Assembly: GCA_018374355.1 (NCBI GenBank)
Contig: JAHAFI010000029.1
Location: 1 to 38,919 of the forward strand
Direction: 5' to 3'
Length of the DNA: 38,919 bases
From: Clostridiales bacterium
Lineage (GTDB): Bacteria; Bacillota; Clostridia; Lachnospirales; Lachnospiraceae
A model generated the notes under the pieces. That model saw only the letters and a list, made by a program, of their open reading frames with translations, was not told the origin of the DNA and searched no databases. This document shows, piece after piece, positions 16,166-24,819 of this stretch (the first letter of the stretch is position 1; every line of letters starts with the position of its first letter). A program made the translations under genes and the position numbers.

Positions 16166-16474
16166 GCCGGGCGGGTGACGTTCTGGTTTCAGGGGCATCG
16201 GGTAAGTGCGTCTATATATTTTCCATAGTATTCTGGGAGCGAGATTCCGCGAGGTGTTGGATTGCTTTGCAATCCAATCCCGAGACATACAAGCGCCAAA
16301 CTGCCTTTGGCAGTTTGTGTGCATCTCCGTTACTATGTAGTCTGAAAGACTGCATAGTAATCCACGACTTACGGAGACTTAGGCGCGAGGGCTCTCCCGA
16401 GCGTCTTAGTCGCAGTTAGTCGTTAGTTGAGGGGAAACGGCCTGCCCCTGAAACCAGAACGTCACCCGCCCGGC
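16166..16474. repeat. 309-bp unit with perfect 32-bp terminal inverted repeats
   Basis: Arms 16166-16197 and 16443-16474 are exact reverse complements over 32 bp, starting GCCGGGCGGGTGACGTTCTG. The interior contains repeat copy B and the right arm of inverted repeat b. No open reading frame resembling a transposase is inside, so it could be a non-autonomous mobile unit or a very large cruciform. It ends 80 bp upstream of the amidohydrolase start. Confidence 0.82.
16246..16360 (+). repeat. Interspersed GCGCCAAA repeat, copy B
   Basis: The core reads CCGCGAGGTGTT, the hairpin GGATTG..CAATCC, AATCCCGAGACATAC, GCGCCAAA, then the hairpin ACTGCC..GGCAGT and TTTGTGTGCAT. This is close to copy C at 24820-24963. 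The terminal GTAACTGTTCAG repeats of copy C are missing. In their place the right end has its own palindrome, TTACTATGTAGTC..GACTGCATAGTAA. Confidence 0.8.
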
Positions 16475-16553
16475 CTCATAACTCCCCCAAGACTTATCCC
16501 CCTCAAACCTGTCAATACTTCATATAAACCAAATTTTAAAAGGAGGTACCCTT

Positions 16554-18164
16554 ATGACTTCAACCCTATTTTACAACGGCCCAATCCTCACGATGGAATC
16601 CCCGAATTCCCGTTTTGAAGCCCTTCTGATCAAAGACGGCAAAATCGCAGCCACAGGTTCCAAAGAAGACCTTCTTCCTCTCACAGATCAAACCACCGAA
16701 AAAGTGGATTTGGAAGGCCGCACCCTGATGCCCTCTTTTCTGGATGCCCACAGCCATTTTTCCGGCTATGCGTCCTCCCTTCTTCAGGCTCCGCTGGAAG
16801 AAGCGGCCTCTTTTGAGGAAATCGTTTCCCGGCTTCGGAATTTTATCGCGGAAAACAAGGTTTCCCCCGGGGAATGGGTGGTGGGAAAAGGCTATGACCA
16901 CAATTTTCTCCGGGAACATACCCATCCCCGAAGAGAGGTTTTGGATCTTGTTTCCATCGAACATCCTATTGTCATCCAGCATGCTTCCGGGCATGTCGGC
17001 GTATTTAACACCCCGGCGCTGAAACTTTTAGGAATCACGAAAGATACCCCCAGCCCATCCGGCGGCACATTGGAAATGATCAATGGGGAGCCCTCCGGCT
17101 ACATGGAAGAAAATGCATTTATTTCCTTTTATCAGAAAGCGCCCCTCATGCCATCCCCGCAGAAATTAATGGAAGCTTTTCAGACGGTTCAGAAACGGTA
17201 TGCCTCTTACGGAATCACCACCATACAGGAAGGATTTTTCGCCTCCCAGCTCATTCCTCTGTACCAGCAGCTCCAAAAAAATCATCTGCTGGAATTGGAT
17301 GTTGTGGGATATCCCGACTGGAAAACAGGAGATGCTGTGTGGAATGCCTTTCCGGATTCCCAAAAACAATACGGGGATCATTTGAAGCTTATGGGATACA
17401 AAATGTTTCTGGACGGTTCTCCTCAGGGACGTACCGCATGGATGCGCCAGCCCTATGTCAATGATGAAACTTACCGTGGCTATCCCACCATGGATTCCTG
17501 CGATGTGACAGCCGCCTGTGAAAAAGCTTTGAAAAAAAATGTACAGATACTGGCTCACTGCAACGGAGACGCCGCTGCCGCTCAATATCTCCAGTGTTAT
17601 GAGGAAGCTTTCCGGCGCTGGGAAAAATCCCATCCGGACTGCTGCCCTCCCGATATCCGTCCGGTGATCATCCATGCCCAGCTTCTGGGCACCGACCAAC
17701 TGGCTAAGGTGAAAGAGCTGGGCATGATTCCCTCATTTTTCATCGCCCACATTTACCACTGGGGAGATATCCACATCTCCAATTTCGGTCTGAAGCGGGC
17801 AAGCCATATCAGTCCGGCAGGTTCCGCGCTGAAAAGCGCAATCCCCTTCACCTTCCATCAGGACGCTCCGGTCATTGCCCCGGATATGGCGGAAACTGTC
17901 TGGTGCGCTGTAAACCGGACAACAAAAAACGGCGTCCTTCTGGGCGCCGATGAATGCATTTCTGTCTGGGAGGCTTTGAAAGCCGTAACGGTGTCTCCGG
18001 CTTATCAGTATGGGGAGGAAAGTGAAAAGGGAACTCTTGCACCGGGAAAACGGGCCGATCTGGTCATTCTGGATCAGAACCCTCTCTCCATGAACCACAG
18101 CCGCTTAAAGGAATGGAAGGTTCTGGAGACTTGGAAGGACGGCCGACGGATTTTTGCATTATAA
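16554..18164 (+). CDS. Amidohydrolase family protein, YtcJ-like
   Basis: A 536-residue metal-dependent amidohydrolase of the amidohydrolase-3/YtcJ group. The N-terminal metal motif is FLDAHSHF (H66, H68). Further candidate ligands lie in VIIHAQLL and FHQDAPV, and the closing beta-barrel motif GTLAPGKRADLVILDQNP is near 495-512. Such enzymes hydrolyse C-N bonds in N-formyl or N-acyl amino compounds; the substrate is not predictable here. It has no signal peptide, so it is cytosolic. AGGAGG lies 7 nt before the ATG. It converges on a sodium symporter gene across a bidirectional terminator, so a shared substrate is possible but not shown. The 5' region is the repeat block. Confidence 0.9.
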   Translation: MTSTLFYNGPILTMESPNSRFEALLIKDGKIAATGSKEDLLPLTDQTTEKVDLEGRTLMPSFLDAHSHFSGYASSLLQAPLEEAASFEEIVSRLRNFIAENKVSPGEWVVGKGYDHNFLREHTHPRREVLDLVSIEHPIVIQHASGHVGVFNTPALKLLGITKDTPSPSGGTLEMINGEPSGYMEENAFISFYQKAPLMPSPQKLMEAFQTVQKRYASYGITTIQEGFFASQLIPLYQQLQKNHLLELDVVGYPDWKTGDAVWNAFPDSQKQYGDHLKLMGYKMFLDGSPQGRTAWMRQPYVNDETYRGYPTMDSCDVTAACEKALKKNVQILAHCNGDAAAAQYLQCYEEAFRRWEKSHPDCCPPDIRPVIIHAQLLGTDQLAKVKELGMIPSFFIAHIYHWGDIHISNFGLKRASHISPAGSALKSAIPFTFHQDAPVIAPDMAETVWCAVNRTTKNGVLLGADECISVWEALKAVTVSPAYQYGEESEKGTLAPGKRADLVILDQNPLSMNHSRLKEWKVLETWKDGRRIFAL

Positions 18165-18192
18165 GAGAATCCCGCCATATGAATGAAAAAAT

Positions 18193-18222
18193 GAACACCT
18201 TGCCGCTGCCAGCAGGGTGTTC
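18193..18222. terminator. Bidirectional terminator between amidohydrolase and symporter
   Basis: An 11-bp stem GAACACCTTGC (18193-18203) with GCAGGGTGTTC (18212-18222), one G-U type mismatch, and an 8-nt loop. It is flanked by AAAAAA on the left and TTTTC on the right, so it can serve both convergent genes. Confidence 0.8.
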
Positions 18223-18231
18223 GTTTTCTCG

Positions 18232-19572
18232 TCAACCGATTCCGCCAAAGAATATTCCCAATATATATACTCCCAGCGTAATTCCTACAAATACATATTT
18301 TGTTACCGGTTCAAACCACTTTCCGAGAGGTTTCTCCATTCCCATCTCAACCTGTTTTCGGGCGAAGCCTTTTGGGCATACCCAGAAGAACATGATTCCA
18401 GCCAACAGCGCTCCCAGCGGAATGATGTAGATGGACACTGCATCCATCCACATACCCACCATATCGCCGCTTTCGATAAAGATTCCCACAGCGGCTGAAA
18501 TCACAGCAATTATTCCTACGGAAGCGCCTCTCGACAGTCCAAACTGTTCCTGCAGCGCTTCAATCGGGGTTTCAAACAGATTCACCAGAGACGTAAGCGC
18601 AGCAAACAGCACTGCGATGAAGAACACTACTGCAAAGATTCCGCCCAGCGGCATCTGCTGAAATACTACCGGAAGAGTGATAAACATCAGCGGCGGTCCG
18701 CTGGACACATCCAGTCCGAAGGCAAATACCGCCGGAATCACCACCATGCCTGCCAGCAGCGCTGCGCAGGTATCAAAAAATGCAACATTTCTTGCACATT
18801 TCACCACATCAATATCCTTTTTCAGATAGCTTCCGTATACAAGCGTTCCGCTGCCCGCCAAAGACAGGGAGAAAAATGCCTGCCCCAGCGCATATACCCA
18901 AGTTTTTATATCCCCAAGCCTGCTCCACTCAGGGACGAACATATAGCGGAAACCATCCGCCGCTCCCGGCAGCGTCACTACGCGCACCAGCAGAATCAAA
19001 AAGAAAATGAAAAACAACGGCATCATCACCTTATTCATCTTCTCGATTCCTTTTGTGATTCCGAGAACCATAATTAAAAAGGTCAGACCCAGTCCCAGCA
19101 TCTGCCAGCCGATACTTCCGAAATTCACTGCCAGACCGCCGAAATAAGCTCCCATATCCTCCACTTTGGTCAGGCTTCCCGTAACCGCACTGAACAGATA
19201 TTTAAAAAACCAACCAACCACAACGGAATAGCCAATCGCGATTCCCAGAGAACCGATCACCGGAATCATACCGATGATTTTTCCCGGAGTTCTTCCCTTC
19301 TTTCCGAAACGCAATTCCATAGCCTGCGCAAACGCCCCAAGAGGACCTGCTTTCATTCCCCGGCCAAATGCCATTTCACCGATCACGCCGGAAAAACCCA
19401 GCAGGACCACAAAGATAAAATACGGAATCAAAAACGCTGCTCCGCCGAATTTTCCGGTTCTGTATGGAAACATCCAGATGTTTCCCATTCCTACAGCCGA
19501 ACCGATACAGGCTATGATAAATCCCAGCCTTGTCCGGAACTCTTCTCTCTCTTTCCCCTTACTCTTTTCCAT
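18232..19572 (-). CDS. Sodium-dependent symporter of the NSS/SNF family
   Basis: A 446-residue transporter with about 11-12 membrane segments in the LeuT fold. The unwound TM1 sodium and substrate region is GSAVGMGNIWMFPYRTGKFG. The arginine normally found in the GN.WRFPY motif is methionine here. Members couple Na+ entry to uptake of amino acids or related amines. The ATG at 19572 has AAGAGG 8 nt upstream and gives a normal family length; longer in-frame starts would translate the repeat remnant at 19607-19664. A perfect TATAAT (19678-19673) beyond that remnant suggests the remnant is in the transcribed leader. The 3' end shares a terminator with the amidohydrolase. Confidence 0.92.
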   Translation of the reverse strand: MEKSKGKEREEFRTRLGFIIACIGSAVGMGNIWMFPYRTGKFGGAAFLIPYFIFVVLLGFSGVIGEMAFGRGMKAGPLGAFAQAMELRFGKKGRTPGKIIGMIPVIGSLGIAIGYSVVVGWFFKYLFSAVTGSLTKVEDMGAYFGGLAVNFGSIGWQMLGLGLTFLIMVLGITKGIEKMNKVMMPLFFIFFLILLVRVVTLPGAADGFRYMFVPEWSRLGDIKTWVYALGQAFFSLSLAGSGTLVYGSYLKKDIDVVKCARNVAFFDTCAALLAGMVVIPAVFAFGLDVSSGPPLMFITLPVVFQQMPLGGIFAVVFFIAVLFAALTSLVNLFETPIEALQEQFGLSRGASVGIIAVISAAVGIFIESGDMVGMWMDAVSIYIIPLGALLAGIMFFWVCPKGFARKQVEMGMEKPLGKWFEPVTKYVFVGITLGVYILGIFFGGIG

Positions 19573-19606
19573 TTTCAGTACCTCTTCCTTTTTCTTTAAA
19601 TAGCGG

Positions 19607-19664
19607 GAACTATTCAGGACTCCCTCCCTCATAATCACGAGACAGCGGCCCATTGAACAGTTAC
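19607..19664 (-). repeat. Deleted remnant of the terminal-repeat element
   Basis: 58 bp with ends related to those of copy C: GTAACTGTTCA on one side and CCTGAATAGTTC on the other (minus-strand reading). Between them are short matches to the copy C flanks, but the central GCGCCAAA core is gone. It lies in the presumed leader of the symporter gene, in the same orientation as copy C relative to its downstream gene. Confidence 0.6.
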
Positions 19665-19694
19665 AGGTATTTATTATACTCCCGAAATAGAACA

Positions 19695-19722
19695 AGGGCA
19701 AGTATGTTGTCATACTTGCCCT
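19695..19722 (-). terminator. Terminator-like hairpin after the Ktr operon
   Basis: A perfect 12-bp stem AGGGCAAGTATG/CATACTTGCCCT with a TTGT loop, 26 bp past the ktrA stop codon. On the minus strand it is followed by TTGTTCTATTTC, a modest U-tract. Confidence 0.7.
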
Positions 19723-19748
19723 GTAAACCCATACGCCTCTATAAAATC

Positions 19749-20429
19749 TTACCGTTTTTCTGCCCATTCCGTAAACCTGAATATCTTTTCTTTATTACCG
19801 CAGAGAAACAGTACATCCTCTTTTTTAAATATATATTCCGGCATAATGTTTTCAACCAGATTTCCGTTATTTTCGATGAGAATGATATTCAATCCAAACC
19901 GGGAACGCACGTTGACTTCATGCACGCTTTTTCCCACCATGCATTCCGGTACAAGAAGTTTTGAAATATTTACCTTCTCACTGAGCTGCATGAAGTCAAT
20001 CACTCTGGATATTTCCAGACGGCTTGCCAGCCTGTGAGCCATATCCCGTTCCGGATAAACTACTTCCACACCGAGTTTTTCAAGGATTTCTCCATGCTCC
20101 ACACTGTTTGCCTTTGCTATTACCTTGGGAATATTCATTCCCACAAGATGGAGGGCAGTCAAAATCGATGTATCGAGATGTTCTCCGATGCAGAGAATTA
20201 CAATATCACAGTTTTGGACACCGGTATCATACAGCGTGTTCTTATCCAGTGAATGCACCAGAAAAGCATTTTCGGTATACTCTCTCAGTTCCCGCACACA
20301 TTCCTCGTCCTTATCTATTACGAGAATCTCTTCCCCCGCTTCTGCAAGGTCAATGGCAAGGGCTTTGCCAAAACGTCCTAATCCTATAATTCCATACGTT
20401 GTTTTCTTCAGCTTATTATTCTTAAACAT
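19749..20429 (-). CDS. Potassium channel regulatory subunit KtrA/TrkA family
   Basis: A 226-residue cytosolic RCK protein. The N-terminal nucleotide-binding motif is GIIGLGRFGKALAIDLAEAG, ending in the acidic VIDKD. A second, RCK_C-type domain covers about 140-226 (LLVPECMVGKSVHEV, VLFLCGNKEKI). These octameric rings gate the KtrB channel and bind ATP/ADP or NAD(H); the C-terminal domain in Firmicutes can bind cyclic di-AMP. The gene lies 13 bp after ktrB and ends the operon. AGGTG lies 7 nt before the ATG. The family is certain; the gene name depends on the KtrB/TrkH split. Confidence 0.93.
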   Translation of the reverse strand: MFKNNKLKKTTYGIIGLGRFGKALAIDLAEAGEEILVIDKDEECVRELREYTENAFLVHSLDKNTLYDTGVQNCDIVILCIGEHLDTSILTALHLVGMNIPKVIAKANSVEHGEILEKLGVEVVYPERDMAHRLASRLEISRVIDFMQLSEKVNISKLLVPECMVGKSVHEVNVRSRFGLNIILIENNGNLVENIMPEYIFKKEDVLFLCGNKEKIFRFTEWAEKR

Positions 20430-20442
20430 ATTTTTTCACCTG

Positions 20443-21741
20443 TTACCCTATCATTATATTTCCTTCCGGATATCCGATTCTTTCGCCTTTGCTGAAATGC
20501 CATACCGTTGCCACCGTGAGGGGACCCAATCTGCCTATCAGCATGATCAGAATAGACAGCAGCTTACTGTCCACTCCCAATGTTCTTGTTATTCCGGTAG
20601 AAAGTCCTACCGTGCCAAAAGCGCTTGTTATTTCAAATAGAATGTCTGTCAGTGATAATTGCGGTTCAAAAATCACCATGAGATACGTTCCTGTTATGAC
20701 CACTCCTATGGCCAGAAGAAACACTACGGCAGCCTTTCGAAATGCGTCTTTGGGTATCGCATATTTAAAGGCCTTTTCTGAGCAGTTTGTGGAGGATGCC
20801 TTGATTCCCTGCAGCAAGACAAAAAAGGTACTTGTCTTGATACCGCCTCCGGTTGAACCGGGCGATGCGCCTATAAACATCAGCACGATCAGCGTAAGCA
20901 GTCCCGCATTGGAAAATGTTCCTAAATTGTAGGAGGAAAATCCTGCAGTTCTGGCAGATACGCTGTGAAAAAATGCCCCCAGCCATGAAATATTTTCTGT
21001 CGCTTTCAGCAGTAAGGTTCCAGCTGCGATCAGTATAATACTCACGCTTAATACAACCTTTGCGTGCATGGAAAGTTTTTTCCATCTGAATCTTGCCTTC
21101 CAGATTTCCCAGATCACCAGAAAACCGATGCCGCCGAAAAATATCAGGCCGCTGGTCACAAGATTCAGTAGGATGTCCGTCTGATAGGGAATCATATTCT
21201 GGTAGTTTCCAAGGATATCAAATCCTGAATTATTAAATGCCGCTACGGAATGAAAAATACTGATGCCCACCGCCTGAGGTATGGGATAGTCACCGGAAAA
21301 CACCGGAAAGCTGAGAATGGCTCCGGCTGTTTCAAATAATACCGTTACGATCAGCACTTTTCGGATAAGAATTACCAATCCTTTCCCGGATTCCACATTC
21401 AGGGCTTCCCGAATCAGCGTCCGGCCTCTCAGATTGATTTTCTTTCCCATAGCAATCATCACGCTCGCTCCTACCGTTGTCACTCCCAGCCCACCGAATT
21501 GAATCAGCATTGCAAGGAAAAACTGGCCCACCGGGGTAAAGGTATCACCCGCATCCGCTGCAATCAGTCCGGTTACACACACAGCGCTTGTGGATGTATA
21601 CAGCGCATCGATGTACTTTAATTCTACTCCTTCCCGCACACTGACCGGCAGGCTCAGAAGCAGGGAACCGATCAGGATCAGCAGTGTAAAGCCCAGCATA
21701 ATGATCTGTGCAGGCGTTAATCTTTTTATCACCGTCTTCAT
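20443..21741 (-). CDS. Potassium uptake channel subunit KtrB/TrkH family
   Basis: A 432-residue membrane protein with the four-fold membrane-pore-membrane repeat of the Trk/Ktr/HKT superfamily. All four filter segments are visible in order: SAVCVTGL, FNNSGFDI, SARTAGFSS and FGTVGLSTG, each with the conserved glycine that selects K+. Length fits KtrB rather than the longer TrkH. It forms the K+ path and needs the RCK ring encoded next. Its ATG overlaps the response regulator stop (ATGA), and AGGAGG lies 10 nt upstream inside that gene, so translation is coupled. Confidence 0.94.
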   Translation of the reverse strand: MKTVIKRLTPAQIIMLGFTLLILIGSLLLSLPVSVREGVELKYIDALYTSTSAVCVTGLIAADAGDTFTPVGQFFLAMLIQFGGLGVTTVGASVMIAMGKKINLRGRTLIREALNVESGKGLVILIRKVLIVTVLFETAGAILSFPVFSGDYPIPQAVGISIFHSVAAFNNSGFDILGNYQNMIPYQTDILLNLVTSGLIFFGGIGFLVIWEIWKARFRWKKLSMHAKVVLSVSIILIAAGTLLLKATENISWLGAFFHSVSARTAGFSSYNLGTFSNAGLLTLIVLMFIGASPGSTGGGIKTSTFFVLLQGIKASSTNCSEKAFKYAIPKDAFRKAAVVFLLAIGVVITGTYLMVIFEPQLSLTDILFEITSAFGTVGLSTGITRTLGVDSKLLSILIMLIGRLGPLTVATVWHFSKGERIGYPEGNIMIG

Positions 21742-22454
21742 AATAAAGCATCCTCCTGATCACACATTCGATATCCCACACCGAGTTCATTTTCTATGTA
21801 ATTGTGCTTGCCGGGTCTCGCTCCGAATTTCCGCCGTATATTTGCCATATTGACCTGCAGCTTCTTTTTACTGTTCGAATCGTTATATCCCCATATTTCC
21901 TTAATGATTGCTGTATAAGTCATGACTTTTCCTGCGTGTTCTGATAGAAGGGCAATAATGTTATATTCAATCTGGGTGAGTTTAATTTCTGTATCCTCGA
22001 TAAACACCCTCCTGCTGTCATAATCAATCAAAAGTCCTTTTGCCTTGAAGGTTCCCCCCGGCAGCTTTCCGTCCTCACTGCTGTGTCGTGTTACTCTAAG
22101 CGCAGAACGTACCCTTGCGACCAGCTCCGCAGAGCTAAAGGGTTTTGTCACATAATCGTTTGCTCCCATATCCAGCGCGCCGACCTTCTCAGCATCATCA
22201 GACCTCGCAGACAGTACGATCACCGGAGTCAGCGACGTTTTCCTGATCTCCTTTATGAATTTTGTTCCATCGAAATCCGGAAGTCCCAGATCCAAAATCA
22301 CCAGATCCGGTCTGTGGGATTCATACAGCATGATTCCGGTCGAACAGTCATCTGCCGTAATCGCAACGTAATCATTTGCTTCCAACAATGCCACTAACAG
22401 ATTTCTTATATTGGTTTCATCTTCTATGACAAGAATTTTATACCTATTATTCAT
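21738..22454 (-). CDS. KdpE-like OmpR-family response regulator
   Basis: A 238-residue response regulator with a receiver domain (phospho-acceptor D55 in DLVILDLGLPDFDG, K104 in YVTKPFSSAEL) and a C-terminal winged-helix DNA-binding domain (IEYNIIALLSEHAGKVMTYT, NMANIRRKFGA). Similarity to KdpE fits its KdpD-like partner. It overlaps the kinase gene by 8 bp upstream and ktrB by 4 bp downstream, so all four products are probably made from one message. The expected target is the operon's own promoter or other K+ genes. No kdpFABC is in this window. Confidence 0.93.
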   Translation of the reverse strand: MNNRYKILVIEDETNIRNLLVALLEANDYVAITADDCSTGIMLYESHRPDLVILDLGLPDFDGTKFIKEIRKTSLTPVIVLSARSDDAEKVGALDMGANDYVTKPFSSAELVARVRSALRVTRHSSEDGKLPGGTFKAKGLLIDYDSRRVFIEDTEIKLTQIEYNIIALLSEHAGKVMTYTAIIKEIWGYNDSNSKKKLQVNMANIRRKFGARPGKHNYIENELGVGYRMCDQEDALL

Positions 22455-23508
22455 TGCTTACCTCTTCCATCTCTAAGGCAAATTTGAATTCACAGCCGCC
22501 TTCCTTCAAATTAGCCGCCATAAGCTCTCCACCGTGGGCTTTAACAATCGTTGCACACACGGACAAGCCTATTCCCGCGCTGTTTTTGCCTCCATCTGCC
22601 GGAATATGATCCTTATAGATCTGCCCGGTAAAAATATTTTTTATTATCTCTTCCTCGATACCGCTTCCATTATCCCTTACACAAAAGATCGCTTTGCTTC
22701 CCTTTGCGGCTACTCTTAAAGTCAGCTTCGTCATTCCTTTGGCATGTTCCACTGCATTTTCCAGCAGATTAATGATAACTTGCTCAATCAATATGGCATC
22801 CATCGGTATCACGATAAAATCCTCCGGCAGATCAAGCTCCACTTCCTGATGGGGATATCTCTTTGCAAATTTTACCAGTACGGAATCCACCAGTTCATCC
22901 AGAACGGTTTCGTTCTTTATAATCTTGACATTTCTTCCGTCAATCCTTGTTACCGACAGGAGATTTTCAACCATCTGGCTGAGCCACTGGGAATCTTCTT
23001 TGATTCCCTGCAGCATCTGTCGGTTTTGTTCCATGCTGAATTCACCGTAATGTTCCAAAAGCGCGGAACTGGAGCCGTAGATAGTCGTAAGCGGTGTCCG
23101 TAGATCATGGGATATCGCCCGAAGCAGGTTGGCTCTCATCTTTTCTTTTTCACTTTCCGCTTTCATCTGCTCCTGCCGCTTGATCGTTGTTGTCAGACCG
23201 CAGGTAATCACAGCAACAGCCAGCAGGATCACTCCGGAAATCATATTTTCCATCACTGTAAAATCAAATCTGAAATAGGGAAACGTAAATGCAAAATTTA
23301 CTGCAAGCACGCTGATCAGCGCCGATACAATTCCGTAAACATATCCCTGTGTAAGCACAGAAGTTAAAAATGCACCCAATACAAAAATGGATGGGATTAA
23401 TGAATTATCTTCGAATATGCTCTGGATATACAGACATAATAAGAAGCTTATGATCAATATTACACTTGTGATGAGCAGATCCTTTATCGCCATTCGTTTT
23501 CTTTTCAT
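22447..23508 (-). CDS. KdpD-like sensor histidine kinase, short form
   Basis: A 353-residue kinase. The N-terminal 110 residues hold about four membrane helices of the DUF4118 type found in the middle of KdpD (SVLTQGYVYGIVSALISVLA, NFAFTFPYFRF). These are followed by the dimerisation/phospho-acceptor domain (H134 in AISHDLRTPLTT) and an ATPase domain with N, G1 and G2 boxes (INLLENAVEHA, VRDNGSGIEEE, GIGLSVCATIVKAHGG). The roughly 400-residue cytoplasmic KdpD/Usp input region of classical KdpD is absent. It probably responds to K+ or membrane state, but the signal is inferred. It starts 33 nt after the CorC-like gene stops, with GAGGG as ribosome site. Confidence 0.92.
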   Translation of the reverse strand: MKRKRMAIKDLLITSVILIISFLLCLYIQSIFEDNSLIPSIFVLGAFLTSVLTQGYVYGIVSALISVLAVNFAFTFPYFRFDFTVMENMISGVILLAVAVITCGLTTTIKRQEQMKAESEKEKMRANLLRAISHDLRTPLTTIYGSSSALLEHYGEFSMEQNRQMLQGIKEDSQWLSQMVENLLSVTRIDGRNVKIIKNETVLDELVDSVLVKFAKRYPHQEVELDLPEDFIVIPMDAILIEQVIINLLENAVEHAKGMTKLTLRVAAKGSKAIFCVRDNGSGIEEEIIKNIFTGQIYKDHIPADGGKNSAGIGLSVCATIVKAHGGELMAANLKEGGCEFKFALEMEEVSNE

Positions 23509-23541
23509 GTTCTTTATTCCCTCGATGATCTTATTTTCCTG

Positions 23542-24786
23542 TCATATCTTTTTAATGGATACCTTCTCCGCACACTTGTCCTTTACTCCGAGTACAGTAA
23601 TCTCATATCCCTTAAATGCAAAGGTGTCCCCCTTATCAGGTATATGCTCCAGTTCCTTCATGACCCATCCATTGACAATCACGGAGGGAAGTTCCTCATT
23701 TTCATCAATTTCGATATTTAATACCTCAAATACTTTTTCTACATTGGCCACGCCTGATACAATCCATTCACCCTCAAATTTCTTCTCAATTTCCGAATTT
23801 ACCTCATCATGTTCATCCCAGATTTCTCCAACGAGTTCTTCCAGTATATCTTCCAGCGTAACAATTCCGGTTGTTCCGCCGAACTCATCCAACACCACTG
23901 CGAAATGCATCTTTTTCTGCTGTAATTCTTTCAATAATACGCCGATTTTTTTATTCTTATGTACGTACAAGGTAGGCCGCACAATTTCAAAAATATCTTT
24001 CTCGGTACGGTAAATACTGCTGTGGAAATCTTTCTGATAAATAATCCCCACAATATGATCGATGGATTCCTCATATACCGGAATTCTGGAATAAGAGGTT
24101 TCTGCAAATACTTCTGCGATTTCCTCTTTGGTTGCTTTGGTTGAAACGGCCGTGATATTGATCCGGGGAGTTAAAATATCGATGACTTCCTGCTCCGTAA
24201 ATTCCAGCGCGCTGTGTATCAGCATACTCTCCTGCTCATCAATTCCACCATCCTGCTCTGCTTCGTCCACGATAGAAAGTAATTCCTCTTCGGTAATCCC
24301 GATATCATCCGATGATTTAAAAACCAGCGACAGCAGCTTTTTCCACTGCCCGAAAAGAAAATTAAACGGTGTCAGAAGTTTAACCAGAACATTCAGTATG
24401 GGGGCAGAAAACATGGCGAATTTTTCCGGTGATTCCTTTGCGATACTCTTAGGTGAAACCTCACCGAAAATCAGCACTACAACCGTCGTCACTGCCGTCG
24501 ATACGCTCGGCCCTGCCTCCTCGCCAAGCATGTGAATAAATAATGCGGTGGCGATAGATGCACTTGCAATATTAACAATATTATTTCCAATCAAAATTGT
24601 AGACAATAGACTGTCATAATTTTCAGAGAGCTTCATAACAAGCCTTGCCCTTTTGTTTCCCTTATCGGCCAGATTTTTTATGCGAATTCTGTTTAATGAT
24701 GAAAACGCTGTTTCCGTAGCTGAAAAATATGCTGACATAACAATGCATATCACAATCATTACCAGTGAAAATGTGTCACTTCCCAT
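23542..24786 (-). CDS. CNNM/CorC-type DUF21-CBS membrane protein
   Basis: A 414-residue protein often annotated as hemolysin. An N-terminal DUF21/CNNM domain with three to four helices (VMSAYFSATETAFSSLNR, LIGNNIVNIASASIATALF) is followed by paired CBS domains (about 195-325, TPRINITAVSTKATKEEI and VVLDEFGGTTGIVTLEDILE) and a C-terminal CorC_HlyC domain. Family members are linked to Mg2+ or Co2+ export and cation resistance. The ATG at 24786 follows AAGAGG; longer in-frame starts read into repeat copy C. It may head an operon with the KdpDE/Ktr genes 33 bp downstream, which would join divalent-cation and K+ control. Its leader carries copy C and a possible 27-residue peptide. Confidence 0.92.
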   Translation of the reverse strand: MGSDTFSLVMIVICIVMSAYFSATETAFSSLNRIRIKNLADKGNKRARLVMKLSENYDSLLSTILIGNNIVNIASASIATALFIHMLGEEAGPSVSTAVTTVVVLIFGEVSPKSIAKESPEKFAMFSAPILNVLVKLLTPFNFLFGQWKKLLSLVFKSSDDIGITEEELLSIVDEAEQDGGIDEQESMLIHSALEFTEQEVIDILTPRINITAVSTKATKEEIAEVFAETSYSRIPVYEESIDHIVGIIYQKDFHSSIYRTEKDIFEIVRPTLYVHKNKKIGVLLKELQQKKMHFAVVLDEFGGTTGIVTLEDILEELVGEIWDEHDEVNSEIEKKFEGEWIVSGVANVEKVFEVLNIEIDENEELPSVIVNGWVMKELEHIPDKGDTFAFKGYEITVLGVKDKCAEKVSIKKI

Positions 24787-24819
24787 TTGTTTTACCTCTT
24801 TCTTTTCTATCCTTTTTTC

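Larger units (their letters stand above)
15769..16434. repeat. Inverted repeat b: 67-bp arms 530 bp apart
   Basis: The arms are 15769-15835 and 16368-16434. They share GCGACTAAGACGCTCGGG and CCTCGCGCCTAAGTCTCC and differ at only a few positions. The left arm lies inside inverted repeat a and the right arm inside inverted repeat c, so the block appears to be nested or rearranged insertions. An ordinary single hairpin would not give this layout. Confidence 0.85.

Noticed and set aside
15777..16324. Minus-strand frames of 75 and 121 codons in the second repeat block
   Set aside because: They translate the repeat core and hairpin arms; composition is biased and homologous DNA is read in different frames in copy 1.
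16166..16474. Insertion sequence
   Set aside because: It has 32-bp terminal inverted repeats but only 309 bp and no transposase; at most a non-autonomous element.
18232..19767. Longer start of the symporter at 19767 (511 residues)
   Set aside because: The extra 65 residues translate a terminator hairpin and a repeat remnant; the ATG at 19572 has a proper ribosome site and gives the family length.
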